A stretch of DNA of 64,000 bases from Phytoseiulus persimilis (Eukaryota; Arthropoda; Arachnida; Mesostigmata; Phytoseiidae). Both the position numbers and the translations under genes were made by a program. Below, piece by piece: positions 37,294 to 47,599 of this stretch. The first letter of the stretch is position 1, and each line of letters opens with the position of its first letter. Location: the NCBI GenBank assembly GCA_037576195.1, contig CM075101.1, forward strand, positions 34,658,001 to 34,722,000, in the 5' to 3' direction. A model generated the notes under the pieces. It had not been told where the DNA came from. It did not search any database and saw only the letters and a list, made by a program, of their open reading frames with translations.

Positions 37294-37528
37294 CAGTGGT
37301 TCTCAAACTCCACTGACCCATCGACCCCCTAGGCGACTTCGATGAAGTTTATGGACTGCCGTCCCCCAAGGGGTCGACCGTCGACCCTTGATTCACCTAC
37401 GTGGACGCCAAGAAGCATGGTCAAATCCACCCCGGCATCACCTCTGTAAACCGGAGATCGGCCACCGATTCCCTGGGGGTCGACCGTCGACCTCCAGGGG
37501 TCGATATCGACCACTTTGAGAACCACTG
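37294..37528. mobile_element. hAT-type MITE, 235 bp
   Basis: The ends are CAGTGGTTCTCAAA and TTTGAGAACCACTG, a perfect 14-bp inverted repeat of the common hAT terminus (CAGNGGTTCTCAA). Subterminal sequence is also inverted (ATCGACCCCCTAGG against the complement of CCAGGGGTCGAT). GGGGTCGACCGTCGACC recurs inside each half. It encodes no protein and is flanked by a perfect 8-bp duplication, so it is a non-autonomous element mobilised by a hAT transposase. The intact duplication and ends suggest insertion more recent than the decayed transposases here. Confidence 0.92.
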
Positions 37529-37536
37529 CTCTAGAG
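37529..37536. repeat. Right target-site duplication of the hAT MITE
   Basis: CTCTAGAG, an identical copy of 37286-37293. Confidence 0.88.
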
Positions 37537-37861
37537 CGATCCACGAAGTTGAGCTTGCTTTCGCGGGGTTCGTCTGGTTGTTCAACTCTCCCGTTGACTT
37601 TGACGTGAGTCACGCATTTGATTCACCGCGGTAGAGAACAATTCTAGTGAACGGAAAGCTCATTCGAACGACATTTACCTTTTTGGTGTTCTCCAGTATC
37701 GCCTCTCCCCCTGTCATGTTGTTGTCCAGGGCCGACAGCTGTCCATAGCGTCCAAAGTGATTCCGTGAACGAATGGAGAGCAAGATTCGCGATAGTTACA
37801 CAAGTCGATGCAAACGACACAGCTACGCGTATCAAAACGGTTCAAGTATCGAATAGTAGAC

Positions 37862-38281
37862 TTAGCCGTCAATCCGAGAACACGTGAAAGCCTGTTGTGT
37901 ATCACAAGTAGAGAGTAAGATGGAGAAAGAGCCCCGAACTCCATCCAGCGGATGACGGAGGACCGTTGAGCTGTGCGCCCGGTACGATGAAATGGTTTTT
38001 ATGTCGAATGTTCTGGAGAAGTTCGTGAAACTTTCGCGTTCCTCCAGCATGGACGGGATCCTCCACCCGCCCTGGAACGTCCATTATCAATGGGATGGAA
38101 GTCTTTGCTTCAGAAACATGCTTAAGACATCAGCGTGGCGATTCGTGGCTTTCAAGTCAAAGATGCGATTGTTTCGGACAGGAATTTGATTTATGTACTT
38201 CATCAAACCTTCCTCCGCGGCACTCGACCTCAGCGAGTTTGTACCGGCGTGTGTCTTGAGCCAACCGCGCGAAGGAGGCTC
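37862..38281 (-). other. Possible downstream exons of the helical-protein gene
   Basis: If the 44-nt intron is real, exon 2 is 38280-38199. A second intron (38198-38072) ends at GACGTTCCAG, and a third exon from 38071 stays open in the same phase to 37862 (IPSMLEERESFTNFSRTFDI). Third-position GC is high in both segments. It rests on splice-site reading alone. Confidence 0.22.
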
Positions 38282-38635
38282 TTAAACTTCGTTTCTCGAA
38301 TTAGCATAGGTTCTCATATGATACCGCAAATCTGTTTTCTGAAGAAAGTCCAATAATACTCGAGAGCTTTCCAGACTCTCTTCTGAGGTCGCCAGGAGCC
38401 TGTGTACATCCATGAGCATCTGCCCTTGCGTGTCCCCTTCACTCATTCGCGCAAGCACTTTCGGTGCAGCGCACGGATCATTAACATCGAAGATGTGTGG
38501 TTGCGAATGATTGTAGAGGTTTGTCACGAGTCTCATGGTCTCCCTCGACTTCACCAGCATGTCTCTCGTCCGCAATAGGTTTTCCTTACAAGCTTGGAGC
38601 AGGTCCTCGATGGACAGAACGTGTTCCTGAATCAT
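38282..38635 (-). CDS. Helical/coiled-coil protein of unknown family (exon 1 of a possible gene)
   Basis: The ATG at 38633-38635 has a strong context (GCCAAGATGA). The frame encodes 117 residues with unusually protein-like composition for this window: rich in Leu, Glu, Asp, Met and Lys, low in Pro and Ser. It shows amphipathic helical stretches (SIEDLLQACKENLLRTRDML; SEESLESSRVLLDFLQ) and no signal peptide. The frame stops at 38282. A spliced reading is also possible: GCG|GTATCA at 38324 and TTTAAG at 38281 delimit a 44-nt intron that contains TGCTAAT, a branch-site match. The following 82-nt segment (38280-38199) then reads on in phase (ASFARLAQDTRRYKLAEVEC) to GAA|GTACAT, and a further open segment starts at 38071. 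I could not place it in a family; SNARE-like or dynein-arm-like helical proteins came to mind without a real match. Confidence 0.45.
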   Translation of the reverse strand: MIQEHVLSIEDLLQACKENLLRTRDMLVKSRETMRLVTNLYNHSQPHIFDVNDPCAAPKVLARMSEGDTQGQMLMDVHRLLATSEESLESSRVLLDFLQKTDLRYHMRTYANSRNEV

Positions 38636-41600
38636 CTTGGCCAGTGTGGATTTCTCGTCGAGCCGTATTCCTCAACCCCTTCTCTCCGTTGCTCCTTCTG
38701 TGAATGGTATGGATGCACGAGGGTCGGGGTAGGGCTGTTTGTTTTGGATGGGATCTGCGAACGGAACAGGGAAGGTCTCAGAGCCAAGTCCTCTCTACCG
38801 AACGCTTCGAGCAGGGTTTCAGACAGTTATTCTGCGAGCGCGAAGGGCGAATGTTTGAGCTCGCCGGTCAAGGGGTGCATTCCGAACATTTCAGCCGCAT
38901 CTGTGGGAAAACCCGCTCGTATTTTCTTGTTTGGTGTTGACAAACCTCAAGACCGAGGGTATTCCTATTCGCTCGGCGCCGATTTTCGCTTGTGTTGAAG
39001 TGCGCCTCTGAGCGAGTCGAGCAGCCCCCGAATTCCAACACCACAAGTTCAGTTTGTCAACAATCGATTGAGAGCGACCTGCTCTCCGCCGACGTCGACA
39101 ACACAAACACCGAGTTCGAATTAAATGTCGTGATCGAAGACTGGAATATATTAGCTGAGAACAATCCCGGAAACAAACCAACCATGCAGGGAGTTTCGCC
39201 GGAATTCCGGAGAAAGGGAGACGAGGGTCATGCGAGTCAGTTGCTCGACACACTCAGCATTTTGAACCTCCGATCGCGTCTGAGTCTCGTTGACGCCTAT
39301 GAGCACAGCTCTCGTTATTTGTGCCTCCACTGATCCTCTGAGGCAGTGGCGATGATGAAAAATATCACTCACGTTCCAACGATGGTCACGACCGGCAGTC
39401 GAAAAGCGAAACCCAATCACCTCCTTTCGTTCCGCGCAACGGTATCAATCGAATGTTTTTTTTTGCCAATGTGCAATGTGACATGTGCCGGTATCGTTCA
39501 GATGCGCAGCGACTACTCTCTCAGAGGGGAATCTGTTTGCGGCATCAGGAACTCCGGTATCCCAGTGTTGATGCTCTCCCTAGCTAGCGAACGAATCATG
39601 TCAGGCGCCGAATCCTCGAGCTGTTGCAGCGAACCGCTCGAGCCGAGTAATCTGGTGAATCTGGAAACACTTGAAGGGCTCAGACATGTTTCGTGGTCAC
39701 GAAGAGAACTTAAGAGGGAAACTCCAGGTGGAGTTTGGTGATACACGGGCTCGTGGAGTGAATGAGAGATTGCAGACGAGAACACCACCAGGAAACGGCA
39801 GCGGAGGAGTTCCACTCTCGTCTCGATCTTCCGCACGAACCTGAATGAATCATGATCTCACAATTCCGCAGCCCTTAGATAGCGGCGCAAGCTTCCGGGT
39901 AGCCGCTGAAAGGATACCCAGAGGTAGTCGTCAGCTCAGACTCTGAACTCTATGCTACGGGATATAGGTCAAGATCCGGAGCGGATTCTCCGATGTACGA
40001 CGGCACTCCGAACCGAACAGGGTTAGTCGACAACGGCACAATGCACTCAGAGATGATCTCTACTTTGATGCATCGATACAACGATGTATATCTTCTTTCT
40101 CTGACGTGCATGCGGCGCGGCTGTTTTGTTTCCAGGGCTCGTCGACTTTTGATGCGACAGTTTGAGAGACCTTTTCCGGAATGATGGCAACTATCCTCCG
40201 AAAGGAAGTTTCAGCAGGGAAGTATCGAGCTTGCCGTTCATTCATTGGCCTCCACGCAGCGCCTCCTCGCAGCGTTGCGGCCCGCCGACAACGAACTCGC
40301 TTGCTGTTCGATGAGCTTGCCTGTTGGAGCATCCGATAGAACAGTTCCACGCCGCATGTCTCATTTTCCTCATCATCACTCATTTGTCCTCGCTCATCAT
40401 CGCTCGTTGTCATTCGCACGGCTGAATTTTGATTCTACGGCATGTTGGTCGATCGAAGAATCTTGATGCCACTTTTCACCGGGACGAGCTGAAACCGGGT
40501 TCCGTCAGCGTTTCCTTGTTGGATCAGCAAGGTGAAAACTTCGCCCAGATCGCTCTCAGCACTATGCTCCTCCTGGTAACGAAAAGCTTGCCGACGAAGT
40601 GGATACTAGACGAGCAAAGCTTAACCAGGGAATTCGTCCGGCATCTGAGCTGAACATCCCCCAAATTGTTCGATTAGCGCCGGAAGCGCGGGAAAAGATT
40701 TCAAGCAACGATCCGGATCTATTTCCGTGTCTCAGTATCATGTGGATGTCCGCTCAGCTCTAGAGCTTGAAACTGGTTAGTTTGTTTGACCGGAAGGCAC
40801 GTGGTTAGGCATGAGACCCTCAAGTGGGAGAAGGAAGAGGGACCTGAAGACGTGGTTTCTTCCCGACTTCTACTTCGCGACCGTATTGACGAACCCCCAC
40901 GTCCTGCTGGTGATCCAAGCGACGCCGCATGTCTCCGTTATGGAGTCTCTCGCAACACCGAGCTGTGCAATCACCCTGTTGTCGAGAGCCTGGCACGAAT
41001 TGAGGCCGCACCGGTGCATCGAAGAGATCATGGACGCACGCGTCAAGGCCATGACCGCCATCATCCTAATTCGGAGAACGTCGTTTGCATTCGAATCCAA
41101 TCGCAATTAGAAATTCAAACCGCATCGAAACAGCAAGCTCGACAGAATTATTCATCGAAGCAATATATTGTGTGTCGGTTCCGCTCAGCATATTCCGGCG
41201 GGTTCGATTCGTGATGACGGCCGATTGGCGCAGCCAGCTGGCTCTCGATTTGTTGATTGGAAACACAACCTAACGCGCAACGTTTTAATCTGCACCCCGG
41301 AATTGCAATGGCTGGGTGAGTTCTGGAGAGAGTTCCCCAGGACAGCGCCTCTCTTGACGGAAGCTGTGAGGTTTCGACTCACCTTGGCGCATCGCTTCGC
41401 TCGTTGTTCTTGGAGCATCAAATGTCCAGGTCGATGAAGTATCCGAAGTGGGAACGGCCCTCTTGCAGTGAGTCGCTCGTACATAGGATCGCCAGTATGT
41501 TTGCGGTGGCCGGAGGCGGTTTTCCGTCAATATTTTCCCAGTTGCCCCAACGTTGACCTCGTTCTACAGTGCCTACGATATCAATACCATCGCGCGATCG

Positions 41601-42986
41601 AACCGAGCTGTTCGGTAGAAGTGGAAAGCCGCAGACGGCACGGCGCCCGGATCTCACGCTAAATGCGATGCAGGGTCTCTCGCTGTCTTCACACTCTTGC
41701 AGAGGGCAACCATTCGATCGTGGCAGCAAATCGCCCGATCCTCATTGCCGAGTTAGAGTTGCGGAGACACAAAATAGATCTACAGGTGGAGATCCCAGAT
41801 GCTCGAGCACAAATCGCAGGTCTCTAGTTCCCCGGCTCATCTGCTCTCAGGAATCGGGAAATTCAATCCTTTCAACGCCCCACGCGAGTAAAAGCGGAAT
41901 CCTTCAACATCTTGTAAGCTCGTCCGGATAACTTTCGGAGCTTTGAAGCTCTATGCAGAACGAGTCCGCCGGCCGGGTCTGTTCTCGGCAGGAACACGAG
42001 CTGATGCTCTGCCGCCTTCCAAGTAGATCTCCAACAATGCCATTAGGAGGCAACGTGCAACAACAATGCGATCGGCTGGCCGCGGCGAGAGAGAACGGAA
42101 CAGAAAAAGGAGCGAGGTCGAACACGTTATCTGGTCAGTTCATTACTACGCTGCAAGGCATCGCTAAGTTCCAGGTGCAATGCATCTAAAAAGCAATCCG
42201 AGGAGCAACCACCGGTGGATGCTGAGGGACCAGCATCGGTGTTCTCCCAGTCGACCAGAGGAGCGTTCTCCCTCCTCTCTCATCGGAAACTTTTTCCCTA
42301 TGGATGCAAACTCTTTGAATGGCCGCATCCTGAACCGAAACTCCACTGGCGGCGGCGGCGGCGCCAGCCGTTGGGCGAGTTGTCGGAAAGTCCGCCCGCC
42401 CGCGCGCGCGCCTGTCGAGCAAGTAGGCAGGCAGCTGGGAAGAGGCCGAATTCCTTTACCTTGTAGGCGAACTAATCTTGCGAGAGAGTCTCTGAAGGGT
42501 TCTTGCCCTGAAGAAACACACGTTTGCAATCGGAGACGATCGCTCTGGTTCGTGTTTCCTTGCTCTGGCTTTTTGTCGCTGGAGCGGGTCTGCTGCTGTT
42601 CTTGACTTCCCAGCCGCTCTGGCGTCGGTTCCTTCGAATGTTCGGGCTTGGCTCGCGTGCGCTCCAACAATAGTCATTCAAACTCTCTTCGATGGCTTCG
42701 AGCGCTTTGTCGAGGAACAGCACCGTGATCGCGTTCACAGAACGCTCCCCTGTTCTGATGCGTCTGTCCGGATTCCTGGAAGTTGCAGCCATCCCCAAGC
42801 TTAAAAGCCACCGATTGGAGAACATTCTGCGGTCGCTGCGCCCCTCTCTCTCTCTCCGGCGGCGCGGCAGTCAGCTTTCAGCGAACCAAATAACGAAAAA
42901 GGAAGTCACCTGAACTGCCAAATCGCTGGCACTATCGGAAAACTTGCCAAGTTTTGACCAAACTTCTTCTCGAATATTCAGCTCCT
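38636..42986. other. No defensible gene
   Basis: Many frames of 60-140 codons overlap on both strands (40060-40419 minus, 40811-41110 plus, 41168-41437 plus, 41953-42189 plus). Some have ordinary composition, but none carries a recognisable motif. A GGC trinucleotide run lies at 42349-42363. Confidence 0.4.
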
Positions 42987-43001
42987 CCCCCCCCCCCCCC
43001 C
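42987..43001. repeat. Poly-C tract (15 C)
   Basis: Uninterrupted C run followed by TCCC. Confidence 0.95.
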
Positions 43002-43547
43002 TCCCGTTTGGCGTAGAAGACTGTTCAAGGACTAGACTAGAGGACAGGCCTCTGGTCCTAGAAAGGTTCATATCTGCTCGGGATGGACGTATCCCTCCGG
43101 ACTGGTCGCCATCGAACCGACCCACTGTGGCGGAATAGGTGGGCAAGAGTCATCTCTGAAGTTCGCTATTCTAAGAATTGAACCATGTAACTAAGGTTGT
43201 GAGGAGCCAAAGGCGATCTTTATTTTGAATCCGGGAATGTTTTCCGGCCTCTCCTGCGCCCCGCGAGAAGAGCAAAATCGGCACCCATTGCACCCACTTT
43301 TTTCGTTGTTTGGCTGTTCACCGGGAATGAAAATAGGAACGAAGCTGTTTCGATAGTATATCGATTTGATACTTCTCTTGATACTCCCTCCCCATACTCC
43401 ACTGGCATCCACTTCCTTCCGCTCGCGGCGAGCGCATGACGCCTTCAGCCCATGAAATTTTGGATCATATCCACCAATTCATCCGGTTCCAAGAGGTACC
43501 CATTGGTTTACTGACGGAGGAAGGAGGCTCAGGGGCAAGGGGCCATG

Positions 43548-43559
43548 CCCCCCCCCCCC
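43548..43559. repeat. Poly-C tract (12 C)
   Basis: Uninterrupted C run preceded by GGGGCAAGGGGCCATG, and the left member of a pair with 43738-43760. Confidence 0.95.
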
Positions 43560-43737
43560 AAACTCTTCGATAATATTGGGAAGGGTGGATTATATTCTAC
43601 TTTAATGGACGAAAAAGTTCCACAACGATTCAGTCTTATCAGGAAAATTCTCACAGGTTTGAAAACCATGTTGATTGCGTCATGAAAATCTCGAGACGAT
43701 GATCATCATCGTCAGCGGCATCATCATCACATCCTTG

Positions 43738-43760
43738 CCCCCCCCCCCCCCCCCCCCCCC
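43738..43760. repeat. Poly-C tract (23 C)
   Basis: The longest mono-C run in the window, preceded by CATCCTTG and followed by AAAAAAGCTGGGTACGCGCC. The preceding 50 bases are rich in ATC triplets. Confidence 0.95.
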
Positions 43761-44627
43761 AAAAAAGCTGGGTACGCGCCTGGTTGCATCAGATAAAACT
43801 AACTCCGGAGTACCGGATGTTGGAGGCCTGCACGTGTTAAGTTCAGAAGGAGAAGAAGGAACTGATCCGTAGGCAGAATAGTTCCACAGCTGTTACACCC
43901 TCTCCCTGTCTCTCGTGTTTTTGTCCTCGCATCCATTCCTCAGCAAAAGCAGGTCTCCTCGGTTGGAAAAAAGCCAAGATTGTCTCGAAGCCGTGCAAAG
44001 ACCACTCAAACATTCGACAGTCGAAAATGAGTCCGGGAGCTTGAAATAGTCGGCCATGGGGTCTCAAATAGTTTTGTCTGCCTAGAACCGGATTTTCGGC
44101 CTTCTGGCGACTGCCACGCTCTGACCGTTCGCTAGCGGCAACATCAGCATGCGAGCGCTCATAGGCAATGCAGACTCGAACTGGGTGGCTTACGAATCAG
44201 TCATTGTACTGAATGTTTCTCGGGCCAAGCTGAGGAGGAAGACGGCTAACAAAAGATTTCCGTGGCAAATCGGGCTGGTGGAAGTAGACAAGAGCAACGT
44301 GGAGAGTGAAGCGCTGCGATACGTGACTAGGACCGGCCAAGGCTTCGTCATGAACTGAGGAAGCATCAGCATCGTCTAACGAACGCAGACGACTCGGTAT
44401 ATTGGAGCGCAAGATCGACCGAGCTGACTCCGATCCACGAGAGAGTAAAGTGTCTATCTGTACGTTTGTCTGCAGAGGACTCCGAACAGGACAGCACAGG
44501 CCAACCGACAGCCGGCAGGCAAGCCAGCCGGCAGAAAGTGAACCAGGCGAGAGGCTCGCCGGATAGTGAGCGAGTTCATATCGGGCCTGAATTACGTCCT
44601 ATGGGAACTCGGACTCGTCCATCATTT

Positions 44628-44656
44628 ACCACCACCACCTCCACCACCGCAGCCAC
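44628..44656. repeat. CCA/CCT trinucleotide repeat
   Basis: Imperfect ACC/TCC triplets. The plus frame reads as a proline-histidine run in a chance-length ORF. Confidence 0.8.
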
Positions 44657-45119
44657 CGACTGTTCGACGGGTCTGTTGGCAAGCTGGCAGTCATGCAGCC
44701 TACCCAACCACTCTCCACCCACCAAACGATCCGAGCGGAGTAGTCCTGACTCTCGCGGATAAATCGGTTAGAATAGTGCCATTACCATCTTCTGTTTCCG
44801 TCGGGTAGGATCTGGATCGAAGGCCCGCCTTTTCTTCATCCAAAAGTACATGTTTCTGGAACGACGGTTCCGTTGATTTAAACAATGGATGGGTTCGAGC
44901 GCATGCATTTATCTGATTCGGAGGATTGCGTGTGACGACGACAGATTATTTCGCCTGGCGATCATGGAACTCCTATCATGGCTCACGAGTCATGAGCTCT
45001 GATGCTTCCAAGATAGAATGATGCTATTCAGACACGGGAAATTCAGAGACATGTCTTCCACGACAAAGTTGAGTAAGGTAGTCATCGTGAAGAGCTCGGT
45101 TGCTCTTATGGTACGCTGA

Positions 45120-45401
45120 TCAAGGCACTTCTCTAACTCCCACCTCCTTGGTCGAAAGCCCGATATGAGGGGCGCCGTGAATGAATATGTGGATCTTCCT
45201 ACATCTGAATTGAGATTCTCTTGAGGGCGAAGCAGCCGACGTCAGCTCGCTGGCTGTCGAGCAATCCTGTCGGGTGAGCGTCCCCAAACGATTGCCGTCC
45301 GCCGGGCCGGCCTGCTCGCCACTCATCCTCACACCCACGAAGTCGGCCACAATCTCATGCAGTGACGACATATTGAAATTCGCCGGCTTGTTCGGCGACA
45401 T
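45120..45401 (-). CDS. Candidate coding exon, unknown product (weak)
   Basis: From an ATG at 45399-45401 the minus strand reads 93 codons. The first 60 or so have marked GC bias at third positions and ordinary composition (FNMSSLHEIVADFVGVRMSG). The frame is open upstream, and TTGTTGCGACAG at 45412 would make a fair acceptor, so this may be an internal exon. A donor-like GTAGGA lies after SRESQFRC. The last 20 or so residues look unlike the rest. No family was recognised. Confidence 0.25.
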   Translation of the reverse strand: MSPNKPANFNMSSLHEIVADFVGVRMSGEQAGPADGNRLGTLTRQDCSTASELTSAASPSRESQFRCRKIHIFIHGAPHIGLSTKEVGVREVP

Positions 45402-47189
45402 CGGGCTGCAGCTGTCGCAACAACAGCACTCCGTAGAGGCACGACTTACGTCATTTGTATGTAAGCGGGTTATTCACTCTTCATTCCCGATACCGGCGAT
45501 ATTGGTTTTTTCGAGGCAATGCTTCCTTGGGAGGCGACCAGGCCTTCGATGACAGCGAGCGAATCATACGTGTGAGCTGTCGGTCTGTCTCGAAGGAGGA
45601 GGGGGGCTCAAAGGGGGAGCGCTCGAAGGGGATGTCGAGCCCCTTGTTTGCACTTGATGACTCAGAAATTGTTTTCAACGGAGCCGCAAGGAAAGTCCGG
45701 AAACTCCGGAGCGCGAGGATGCGTTGACCATGAAAGAATCGCCTCATCAAGCGAGTCTGATGCTCCGTGGTCCGCTCGGCCCTGAAGCCTCAACCCTCGT
45801 GACTTTGAATCCGTTTCGAAGCTCAGGACGACGTCCTGCGACTTCACCCTTCTGAATTATGCGGCAAGGAACGCTTGCGTTCGCCACAGAGCTGCGTTCT
45901 GTAGGCTTCACGTCAGGTGCGGAGCTCTCGCTCGTGCTGATACACGACTTCGCCACAGCTCAATCTCTTCGAGCAGACCGAGATTTTCCTAGACCAGACT
46001 TGGCAAGTCCTCGTCTGCGGTCGCAGCATGGAAAAAATTTGTGCGTTGCTTCATGATCCGAGTCGCAAGATGGGTTCGCATACTCCCTACGATCCTACCC
46101 TCCGCAGGGTAGATTCCGCGAAATGATATCGAGACATGGCCACTCGCTAAGCTACGGATCCGGTCCTCTGCTTCGACTTCAGAACTATGACCGGACCAGG
46201 GGATAATTTCTGAAATCGTATCGCAATAATGAATCCACAGCTGGGGATCGACGAGTTTTTGACGGGACGGAGTGGTCCGAGGTCCCAATGTCTGCGCAAT
46301 CGCAGGAACCTTCGCATAGCCGCCGAGCTGGCACAAATCTTCATCCAGATATGAGATCCTTCAGGCAGCCATCGACGGCTTGACCCAAAGATCAGCATCG
46401 CACGTGCAGACTCGCGCAGCCATTTCCCGTCCCTCTCGAGTTGAAGGTCAAAGTGTCCGACCTACGCTGGCTCATCCTGAATGGTTCCCATTCTCTTCAG
46501 GCGACAGCAAATCGCGCAATAGGGCGAAGGTCGCATCTCGAGGTGGGAGGGCGTGAGACTCGTGTGCGACAAGACCGCATAGCGTTGCGCTGCCTGCTCA
46601 GACTAACCCCGCCCGACCGCGCGGCTGCATTCACGAGCATTACTGTGCCCCATATCTCTAGCATATTCCTCCCTGACTTGTGCCGCGAGAATCATCTTAT
46701 AGCTGTTTTTAGAGCCAGATTTGATTCTGAAGTTTGTGAGCCTTGTGCATGGTGGAAGGCAAAGTTGGGCCGAAGGGGACTCCTCTCCCATCTGTCCCAC
46801 TGCGAGCCCTATGACCGATGCGGATTCCTGTTGCGGAAGAGCTGTTAACGCCCTCATGCGAAGGTTGAATAATTTTTTCCGGTGTGAAAAGAATCTGCGA
46901 GGTCAATGATATTCCTCCGCAATCGGTAACGGTATTTCTGGATGATCTGAAGGGAACTTTGGTCCAATGGAAATATTATCCGCTCGAGCCGAGCATCGCC
47001 AGGTGACTTCGTATGTGTGGCAAACCAACGGTCCCGGAAACCTCTTCTGATCGAACGGCGTTCTGGCAGACTTTCTTGAGCGGAGCGAGCCCGACTGACG
47101 TCTCCCAATGTAGGAGCGCAAGGTAATGACTTGTGCAAATCGATCAATAGATCAGAGGCGAAATCGCTATCCCTGAACTTTATTTGGAA
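45402..47189. other. No recognisable gene
   Basis: Open frames 45989-46336 (minus) and 46441-46848 (plus) are of chance length and show no motif. Confidence 0.45.
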
Positions 47190-47599
47190 GGTTATGCCTC
47201 AGATGCCAGAATCTCAGATACCAGAATAAAACACTCTCCTTATTCTGGATAGGTTCCCGTTAATTTAGCGGATTTTGGAGCAAACTCAAGCCGGAGGGAA
47301 ATAGAATAGCGATCCTTCCCGCAGAGGATTAAGGCAGGTCTGGAGACCCGCAATGAGGACGTCGCTGAGCTCTCAACGTCGATCGACAATAATCAAATTT
47401 TCAGGGTGATTCTCAAGCTGATTCTGTCAGCGCGAGGGGGTGATGGACGTTCCCTGAGCTAGAGTCAGTGGAGCTGGATCTTTCTCATTGAACTCCCCGG
47501 TTCTGCTCAACTTCATACGCCTCCTCCAATGACCCGCTGAATCAGCGGGGACCTATCCAGAATCGGGAAAGTGTTTTATTCTGGCATCTGAGGCTACGC
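47190..47599. mobile_element. TIR element of about 410 bp, family unknown
   Basis: The left end reads GGTTATGCCTCAGATGCCAG. The complement of the right end reads GGCGTAGCCTCAGATGCCAG. Inverted similarity continues about 70 bp inward through AATAAAACACT-(x)-ATTCTGGATAGGT and on to the GCGG/GCGGG region. The left arm carries a small extra duplication of CTCAGAT(A/G)CCAGAAT (47211-47226). There is no coding frame of note in the 250-bp centre. It has the architecture of a MITE. No clear target duplication is seen and the termini match no family I know. Confidence 0.7.

Noticed and set aside
40811-41110. Frame with LPD..., LTNPHVLLV and PSCAIT strings recalling ribosomal protein uS2
   Set aside because: The resemblance jumps between frames and spacings; no upstream or downstream uS2 sequence is present.
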